A DNA stretch of 13,551 nucleotides from Hydrogenimonas sp. (GTDB lineage Bacteria; Campylobacterota; Campylobacteria; Campylobacterales; Hydrogenimonadaceae), in the NCBI RefSeq assembly GCF_029933015.1, contig NZ_JAOZOZ010000039.1, positions 1-13,551 of the forward strand. Reading direction: 5' to 3'. The notes beneath the pieces are model-generated. The model was not told the origin of the DNA, ran no database searches, and saw only the letters and a list, made by a program, of their open reading frames with translations. This document shows positions 9,277-13,551 of this stretch, piece by piece. The first letter of the stretch is position 1. Every line of letters starts with the position of its first letter. A program made the translations under genes and the position numbers.

Positions 9277-9328
9277 CAAAGAGAATTTTATGGAAAGCCT
9301 TGAGTTTCCCTGTGAATTTTAAGGCAAA

Positions 9329-9339
9329 TTTGATAGAAT
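9329..9339 (+). promoter_or_regulatory. Likely sigma-70 promoter of the dksA-like gene
   Basis: TTTGATAGAAT, with TAGAAT at 9334-9339, is close to the extended -10 consensus of Campylobacterota housekeeping promoters, in an AT-rich stretch. No strong -35 is present, which is normal for this phylum. Transcription would begin near 9346, leaving a leader of about 28 bases that contains AAGGAG at 9361-9366. Confidence 0.5.
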
Positions 9340-9373
9340 TCGGAAATTTTGAATTGAGCCAAGGAGTAGCGAT

Positions 9374-9730
9374 TTGAGAGAAAACGACATCAGATATTTC
9401 AAACATATGCTTGAAGACAGAAAAGACCAGATTCTAAAAAACATCCACGGAAGTTCCAAAGAGCTGGACGAACTCCACAGAAACCACGAAGTGATGGACG
9501 AAGGCGATTTCGCATCGGTCTCCACGGACAACATGATCAACGAAGAGATTCTCTCCACCCAGCAGAAAGAGCTCGAAGAGATCGACGAGGCGCTGACGAA
9601 GATCCAAAACGGCACCTACGGCATCTGCGAAATGTGCGAAGAGCCGATCGGTATGCAGCGTCTTAAGGTCAAACCCTATGCGAAATACTGCATCACCTGC
9701 CGTCAGATCGCCGAAAAGAGCCCTGCATAA
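9374..9730 (+). CDS. dksA: DksA/TraR-family zinc-finger transcription regulator
   Basis: DksA-type proteins enter the secondary channel of RNA polymerase and, with ppGpp, reset transcription of stable RNA and amino-acid genes; the Campylobacter jejuni homologue affects the stringent response. The 118-residue protein has a predicted coiled coil at about 6-80 with the tip motif Asp42-x2-Asp45-x-Ala47 (DEGDFA) needed for activity in E. coli DksA. A four-cysteine zinc finger follows: Cys85-x2-Cys88, then 17 residues, Cys106-x2-Cys109, with CEMCEEPI and RLKVKPYAKYC typical of the family. The start is taken as TTG at 9374 because AAGGAG ends 7 bases before it; the next in-frame ATG (codon 12) would lose the first helix and has no ribosome site. 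It is shorter than E. coli DksA (151), as in other epsilonproteobacteria. Confidence 0.88.
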   Translation: MRENDIRYFKHMLEDRKDQILKNIHGSSKELDELHRNHEVMDEGDFASVSTDNMINEEILSTQQKELEEIDEALTKIQNGTYGICEMCEEPIGMQRLKVKPYAKYCITCRQIAEKSPA

Positions 9731-9769
9731 GGAGGTGATAATTTCACTTCCGTTATGATATACGGAAGT
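9729..9769 (+). promoter_or_regulatory. Full-length anti-Shine-Dalgarno match plus hairpin between dksA and the membrane-protein gene
   Basis: AAGGAGGTGAT (9729-9739) is an 11-base exact complement of the bacterial 16S rRNA 3' end and overlaps the dksA stop. It has no standard start codon at normal distance. A perfect 8-bp hairpin follows: ACTTCCGT 9746-9753 and ACGGAAGT 9762-9769, with an 8-base loop. An ATG (9755) lies in the loop and opens a 14-codon frame ending at 9799. The next gene has its own AAGGAGG at 9779-9785. Confidence 0.4.
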
Positions 9770-9789
9770 CAATCATCGAAGGAGGCACC

Positions 9790-10806
9790 ATGCATCTGAA
9801 ACGTTACACTCTGGCGGCGATACTCATCATCGCTGCGGTCGGGACTTTTGTCCACCAGATGGTCACACCGGACGAATTTACGCTCAATCTGATGGGTGTG
9901 AACGTGACGCTTCCGATCGCGGTATGGGTCGTCATACCGATGGTGCTTCTGTATTTCGCATCCTTTTTCCATATGCTCTATTACGGCTTCAAAGCCTACA
10001 TGCGCCGCAAGCGGGTCACGAAAGATATCGAAAAGCTCGCGGACGCCCTCTACTGGGACATTCTCAAATCACCCAAAAAACACCATTACACCGACAAGCG
10101 GGTCAAGCCGATCGGTGTCGTGCTCGACAGCGGATGTGACGACTTCACGAAAGTGGACAAGAAGCTCTGTCACGAAAAGGTCCGCGACGCCATCGACATC
10201 GTCACGGCGATCAGACACGGCGAAGTGCTGGATCTGAGCAAATACAAGCTCGAAAAGAGCAACCCCTACGTGATCCAGAACGCTCTGAACATGCTCAAAC
10301 AGGAACCCGACCGCGCCGAAGAGGTGCTGCGCCGGGTTCCCTACTACGACGAACGCGTCATCAAGGAAGCCGCACGCATCTTCGTGGAGAAGGCGACGGA
10401 GCAGCAGCTGGAGAAATATCTCGATTTCATCGACAAAGATGTGATGATGCATCTGATCGACACCCTTGAAGAGCGGGACGAAAAAAACAGGATTTCGCTG
10501 ACGCTGATCGAAAAGATCCTGACGAAAAACAGTCCGAGCGACTGCGATTACATGCTGATTTCGCGCAAGCTCGTCAAATCCTATACACCCCACGAACTTC
10601 TCGCCTTTTTCGAGAAACTGGCCGCGCGGGACGAAAAAGCCTTCAAAGCCTATGTGTTTACACTGATCGAGTTCGAAATGCTCGACAAAGCCAACGAACT
10701 GTTGCAGGATACCCAGCGTGGCGAATACCTCGACTTCAAAGCCTATCTCGATCTCAGAAAGAGCGGCAAGCACTACCCGATCGATCTTCTTCTCAATCAG
10801 TGCTGA
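9790..10806 (+). CDS. Unrecognised membrane-anchored protein with helical cytoplasmic tail
   Basis: I do not recognise an assigned function. The 338-residue protein starts at an ATG four bases after AAGGAGG. It shows two hydrophobic segments, about 6-25 (YTLAAILIIAAVGTFVHQMV) and about 41-66 (LPIAVWVVIPMVLLYF...), separated by a short loop, then a basic stretch (YMRRKRVTK, 70-78) that should place the long remainder in the cytoplasm. Residues from about 80 on are hydrophilic and apparently all alpha-helical, with repeated short helix pairs (for example near 175-215, 225-255 and 270-310) that suggest a HEAT/TPR-like solenoid. No catalytic motif is seen; cysteines at 115, 127, 255 and the final residue are scattered. 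A membrane protein occupies the same place next to dksA in Campylobacter, as I recall, so it is probably a conserved epsilonproteobacterial protein. Confidence 0.75.
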   Translation: MHLKRYTLAAILIIAAVGTFVHQMVTPDEFTLNLMGVNVTLPIAVWVVIPMVLLYFASFFHMLYYGFKAYMRRKRVTKDIEKLADALYWDILKSPKKHHYTDKRVKPIGVVLDSGCDDFTKVDKKLCHEKVRDAIDIVTAIRHGEVLDLSKYKLEKSNPYVIQNALNMLKQEPDRAEEVLRRVPYYDERVIKEAARIFVEKATEQQLEKYLDFIDKDVMMHLIDTLEERDEKNRISLTLIEKILTKNSPSDCDYMLISRKLVKSYTPHELLAFFEKLAARDEKAFKAYVFTLIEFEMLDKANELLQDTQRGEYLDFKAYLDLRKSGKHYPIDLLLNQC

Positions 10807-10812
10807 TACGGC

Positions 10813-10841
10813 AAGGGGAGGTGTCCTGTGCCTCCCTCTTT
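10813..10841 (+). terminator. Probable rho-independent terminator after the membrane-protein gene
   Basis: GGGAGG (10816-10821) pairs with CCTCCC (10831-10836), extended by a G-U pair, around a 9-base loop, and is followed by the pyrimidine run TCTTT. It lies 7 bases after the stop codon. The U-run is short, so termination may be partial. Confidence 0.5.
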
Positions 10842-10856
10842 ACAAGAAGCCTCTCT

Positions 10857-10868
10857 TATAGTATAAAT
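10857..10868 (+). promoter_or_regulatory. Possible dus promoter -10 close to the start codon
   Basis: TATAGTATAAAT contains overlapping -10 candidates (TATAGT 10857-10862 and TATAAA 10862-10867), only 6-12 bases before the dus ATG. Used as -10, they would give a leaderless or nearly leaderless dus mRNA, consistent with the absence of a ribosome site there. Confidence 0.35.
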
Positions 10869-10873
10869 CGGGC

Positions 10874-11839
10874 ATGAAAAAGATACTCGATTTTTCCCGA
10901 CCCCTCTATGTACTGGCCCCATTGGCGGGACTGACCGATCTGCCCTTTCGCAGTGTCGTCAAAAAGTTCGGCGCCGATCTGACGGTCAGCGAGATGATCA
11001 GCTCCAACGCCCTGGTGCACAACTCCAGAAAGAGTCTCAAAATGGTCGAAAAGTCCCCCTTGGAGACTCCCTATTCGGTGCAGATCGCAGGAGCCGACGA
11101 GACGATCGTCAAAGGGGCCGTGGAGATTCTCAACGGGATCGAGGGGATCGACATCATCGATCTAAACTGCGGCTGCCCGGTTCCCAAGATCGTCTCACAC
11201 GGTTCGGGAAGCTCGCTGCTGCTTGATCTGGAGAAGATGGGACGGATCATCCGGACCATCAAGGAGACGTCGAAAAAACCTCTGACCAGCGCCAAGGTCC
11301 GTATAGGCTTTCAGGAGAAGCGGCCCGTGGAGATCGCCAAGACGGTCGAGGATGCCGGCGCCGACTTCATCGCCGTCCACGGCAGAACCCGGGCGGGAAA
11401 GTTCAGGAGTGCCGTCGATTACGAAGCGATCCGTGACATCAAGGAGGCCGTCTCCATTCCTGTCATCGCCAACGGCGATATCACCGACTACGCCAAAGCC
11501 CAGTGGGTACTGGAGTTTACCGGAGCCGACGGGGTGATGATCGGCCGGGGTGCCGTGGGCAAGCCGTGGCTCTTCTATCAGCTCAAACACGGCGTTTCCG
11601 ACGAAGAGATCGATGCGGCACTGAAAAAGGAGGTGATCCTGGAGCATTTCGACCAGATGATCGCCTTTTACGGGGACTACGGCGCCGTCTTGTTCCGCAA
11701 GCATCTGCATACCTACTCCAAAGCCGGCTACCGGGGTGCCAGCGCTTTCCGCGACCGGGTGAACCGGGAGAGCGATCCGAAAATCATGCGGGAGTTGATT
11801 GCGGAGTTTTTCGATGCGAAAAACTCCTTGAATGGATAA
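10874..11839 (+). CDS. dus: tRNA-dihydrouridine synthase (DusB-like)
   Basis: Dus enzymes use FMN and NADPH to reduce specific uridines in tRNA to dihydrouridine. The 321-residue protein begins with LYVLAPLAGLTDLPFR (11-26), the FMN-binding strand. It carries the catalytic motif NCGCPVPKI with the acid Cys101, the FMN/substrate segments SAKVRIGF (139-146) and VHGRTRAG (168-175), the phosphate-binding IANGDI (198-203) and GRGAVGKPW (224-232). A helical C-terminal RNA-recognition domain follows. Length and motifs fit the DusB group that is usual outside gamma-proteobacteria. No clear ribosome site precedes the ATG. The stop codon abuts the heptanucleotide repeat described next, so the last residues (NSLNG) may have been shaped by that element. 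Confidence 0.94.
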   Translation: MKKILDFSRPLYVLAPLAGLTDLPFRSVVKKFGADLTVSEMISSNALVHNSRKSLKMVEKSPLETPYSVQIAGADETIVKGAVEILNGIEGIDIIDLNCGCPVPKIVSHGSGSSLLLDLEKMGRIIRTIKETSKKPLTSAKVRIGFQEKRPVEIAKTVEDAGADFIAVHGRTRAGKFRSAVDYEAIRDIKEAVSIPVIANGDITDYAKAQWVLEFTGADGVMIGRGAVGKPWLFYQLKHGVSDEEIDAALKKEVILEHFDQMIAFYGDYGAVLFRKHLHTYSKAGYRGASAFRDRVNRESDPKIMRELIAEFFDAKNSLNG

Positions 11840-11956
11840 TTGAGAATTGAGAATTGAGAATGAAGGAGGCGGCTGCGCCGCTACTATTGAGATATAAGTA
11901 AGCTGGTATATACCAGCTTCCTCCTCACTTCCCACTTCTCACTTCTCACTCTCCAC
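11838..11956. repeat. Heptanucleotide-repeat inverted element between convergent genes (MITE-like or two-way 3' structure)
   Basis: The left arm holds three AATTGAG units (11838-11858). The right arm, read on the minus strand, holds five GTGAGAA-type units (11956-11922: GTGGAGA, GTGAGAA twice, GTGGGAA, GTGAGGA). Aligned without gaps, 11839-11869 and the reverse complement of 11920-11950 match at 24 of 31 positions, and the recurring difference is T on the left for G on the right in each heptad. The core has a GC hairpin (GCGGC 11869-11873, GCCGC 11877-11881) and a perfect 20-bp palindrome at 11900-11919. The dus stop touches the left arm, and the antiporter stop (11946-11948) lies inside the right arm. 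There are no U-runs and no coding frame. Confidence 0.75.
11900..11919. repeat. Perfect 20-bp palindrome
   Basis: AAGCTGGTATATACCAGCTT equals its own reverse complement over all 20 bases and cannot be extended. As RNA it would form an 8-bp stem with a tight loop on either strand; as DNA it could be a dimer-binding site or cruciform. It is the right-hand core of the heptad element. Confidence 0.7.
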
Positions 11957-13169
11957 TCCTCCCGCGCAGCGACTCCATATGTTTCGCGTAGAGTTTCGCC
12001 AGCGGTTTGGCGCTGAGGCCGTGGAGGAAGATGCTCAGCAGCACCGTCAGCGTCACGGTCCCGTAGATCGTTTCGTGACCTTCGGCACCGCCGAGCTGGT
12101 GGACGACGATCATCATGTAGAGGATCGAAGCGATACCGCGGGGGCCGAACCATCCCAGAAAGAGTTTCGTGGGCCAGTCGAGTCCGAGTCCGGTGAGGCT
12201 GGCCACGACGGGGACGATCCTGAAAAGCGTAAGGCTCAGCAGTGCGTAGAGGAGCACCTTCCAGCTCCAGGTATCGACGACCATCGGTACGATGACAAGT
12301 CCGAAGAGGGTGAAGATGACGAGAATCAGAAGCTCCCCTTCGCTTTCGACGAACTCTTCGATGTTCTCGTGCAGCTCGGGCGTCAGATTGCCCATCACCA
12401 TCCCTGCGATGAAGGCGCCGATGTAGCCGTTTCCACCGATATATTCGGAGAAGTAGTAGGCGAAGATCGCCAGGGCGAAGGGGATGAGGTTGCGGTAACT
12501 GTGTTCGAGCCAGTCGAGGCGAAGAGAGATCTTCGCCTGGAAGGAGCCGATCCATCCTACGACGACACCCCCGACGACACCCAGGGCGATCTGCTGGAGC
12601 ACATATCCGAGCCAGCCGCCCTGCATCTGCTCCTGTCCGCTGCCGATAAGGGCGACGACGGTGATGAGGACCGGAAAGACGAAACCGTCGTTGAGACCGC
12701 TCTCGACATTGATCGCGGAACGGATCCTTTCGGGAACGATTGGATCGGTGACGACCGCTTTGCCCAGCGCCGCATCAGTGGGGGCCAAAAAAAGAGACAG
12801 AAGCAGCAGATAGAGCGGTGACTCTTCCGGAAAAAACCAGAAGGCCACCCCGGCGGCGAAGAGGATGGTCAGAGGCAGAGCGATGCCGAGCATGCGGATC
12901 GGCATGCGCCATCCTCTGCCGAAACGTTTGATGTCGAGGGTGGAGGCGTCAGCGAAAAGGACGACGATCAGGGCGATCTCCGCCATGGTCTGGACGATCT
13001 CCCCCTCCAGATGGAGAAACTCTTTACCGAAGAAAAGGGGAGAGAGAAGAATCCCGATCGTCGTGAAAACCATCGGTCCGCTGATATACCATCGGTTCAG
13101 AAGTTTCGAGTAGTAGCCATACCCCAGAATCACCATGATGATCCCGAGGATTGTCATGTTTTCATGCAT
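11946..13169 (-). CDS. Na+/H+ antiporter of the CPA1 (NhaP) type
   Basis: This inner-membrane protein exchanges protons for Na+ or K+ and so sets internal pH and salt balance. The 407 residues are almost wholly hydrophobic, with about 12-13 membrane segments. CPA1 signatures are APTDAALG (129-136, the unwound TD segment), VESGLNDG (155-162, with the Asn160-Asp161 ion-binding pair), GGNGYIGAFIAG (245-256) and FLGWFGPRGIAS (337-348). It is shorter than NhaP forms that carry cytoplasmic C-terminal domains and ends in a short basic tail. The ATG at 13169 has AGAGGA close upstream; Met5 is an alternative start. It follows the FliO-like gene by 18 bases. Its last codons (RSGE) and stop lie in the heptad repeat, so the C terminus may have been altered by it. 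Ion preference cannot be read from sequence. Confidence 0.9.
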   Translation of the reverse strand: MHENMTILGIIMVILGYGYYSKLLNRWYISGPMVFTTIGILLSPLFFGKEFLHLEGEIVQTMAEIALIVVLFADASTLDIKRFGRGWRMPIRMLGIALPLTILFAAGVAFWFFPEESPLYLLLLSLFLAPTDAALGKAVVTDPIVPERIRSAINVESGLNDGFVFPVLITVVALIGSGQEQMQGGWLGYVLQQIALGVVGGVVVGWIGSFQAKISLRLDWLEHSYRNLIPFALAIFAYYFSEYIGGNGYIGAFIAGMVMGNLTPELHENIEEFVESEGELLILVIFTLFGLVIVPMVVDTWSWKVLLYALLSLTLFRIVPVVASLTGLGLDWPTKLFLGWFGPRGIASILYMMIVVHQLGGAEGHETIYGTVTLTVLLSIFLHGLSAKPLAKLYAKHMESLRGRSGE

Positions 13170-13187
13170 GAATCCTCTTTAAAGCGT

Positions 13188-13551
13188 TCAAAGATGCTCC
13201 TCTTTGCTGGCGTTGGCTTTGAAGGCTTCGTAAGCGTCGGGATGATTCTCTTTGAGAAAGTGGTCCAGCTGTCTCTTGTTGCTTTCGAACATCCGTGCGA
13301 AATCCTCTTCCGCTTCGATATTTCCCGCTCCGAATGTATCCAGAAGAAGATTGGTGTTTCCGATGATCGTCAGATACTGCTTTCCGCCGAACTCGATCAG
13401 AAGGAGCCTGTTGTGGGCATCGAGAGGCTTCTGGAAACGTATGGTCGCCTCTTCGGGAATCTTCCCGGCCAACGGCGCGGTTTTTGGCATGAGCCATCCT
13501 CCGCTTTTGGCGAAGCCCCGAACTCCTCTTTTCCTGACCATCCAGAGGATA
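13188..13551 (-). CDS. FliO-like flagellar assembly protein (5' end cut by window edge)
   Basis: FliO is a small membrane protein that helps assemble the FliPQR export gate of the flagellum. Only the C-terminal 120 residues are here. The frame runs off the window without a stop, reading ILWMVRKRG at the edge, as expected for the end of a membrane helix followed by basic residues. The next part has the FliO pattern: basic linker, then a strand-rich segment (IRFQKPLDAHNRLLLIEFGGKQYLTIIG) resembling the family's ...LLLVEVDGKRLLLGV..., and an acidic helical tail. The ATG at 13541 is probably internal, not the start. Similarity is by pattern only; a generic hypothetical membrane protein is the alternative. 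The antiporter follows at 18 bases and is probably cotranscribed. Confidence 0.5.
   Translation of the reverse strand, partial: ILWMVRKRGVRGFAKSGGWLMPKTAPLAGKIPEEATIRFQKPLDAHNRLLLIEFGGKQYLTIIGNTNLLLDTFGAGNIEAEEDFARMFESNKRQLDHFLKENHPDAYEAFKANASKEEHL

Noticed and set aside
9191..9406. Minus-strand 71-codon frame in the rlmH-dksA gap
   Set aside because: It runs into the dksA-like coding region, lacks a good ribosome site, and covers the dksA promoter; it is better explained as AT-rich non-coding DNA.
11900..11930. Standard bidirectional rho-independent terminator at the palindrome
   Set aside because: Neither strand has a U-run after the stem, so an intrinsic terminator is not supported.
11838..11956. 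CRISPR array or coding tandem repeat
   Set aside because: Units are 7 bases without spacers, and no frame crosses the region; there are no cas genes nearby.
11979..12821. Plus-strand 280-codon frame opposite the antiporter
   Set aside because: The product is rich in Asp/Glu/Arg/His without any domain, a shadow of the hydrophobic antiporter codons; the minus strand has clear CPA1 motifs.

Overview
The window looks like chromosomal housekeeping DNA from a GC-rich member of the Campylobacterota (Epsilonproteobacteria). The coding regions favour G/C at third codon positions, and the RecO, GltD, DksA-like, RlmH and Dus proteins read as epsilonproteobacterial versions. The order inositol monophosphatase / accD / (thiE) / rlmH / dksA-like / two-helix membrane protein / dus matches, from memory, the block around dksA in Campylobacter jejuni. 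A GC-rich vent lineage such as Hydrogenimonas or Nitratifractor would fit, but that genus guess is inference.

Layout. The left edge holds recO on the minus strand, missing only its last codons. Across a 157-base divergent intergenic region lies a tightly packed plus-strand run: gltB, gltD, an inositol-monophosphatase-family gene, accD, thiE and rlmH (766-9166). Gaps in this run are 1-11 bases or the genes overlap, so it is probably one operon linking ammonia assimilation (GOGAT), fatty-acid synthesis (acetyl-CoA carboxylase), thiamine synthesis and 23S rRNA methylation. A 207-base AT-rich gap with a good -10 box and a perfect 9-bp inverted repeat follows. Next come a dksA-like zinc-finger regulator (TTG start), an unrecognised two-helix membrane protein with a long helical tail, and, after a terminator-like hairpin, dus (tRNA dihydrouridine synthase).

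dus converges on a minus-strand pair at the right edge: a FliO-like flagellar protein cut by the window end, then a CPA1-type Na+/H+ antiporter. The roughly 120 bases between the two convergent stop codons are the most unusual DNA here. Heptanucleotide repeats form 31-base imperfect inverted arms in exact register, and they enclose a GC-rich hairpin and a perfect 20-bp palindrome. Both stop codons lie inside or against the arms, so the element looks like an intergenic repeat or MITE-like sequence, or a structured two-way 3' end.

No RNA genes, CRISPR arrays, transposases, prophage genes or defence genes were seen. Apart from the repeat element and a few leader or operator-like structures, the region is conserved core genome. 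No gene-free stretch exceeds about 210 bases.
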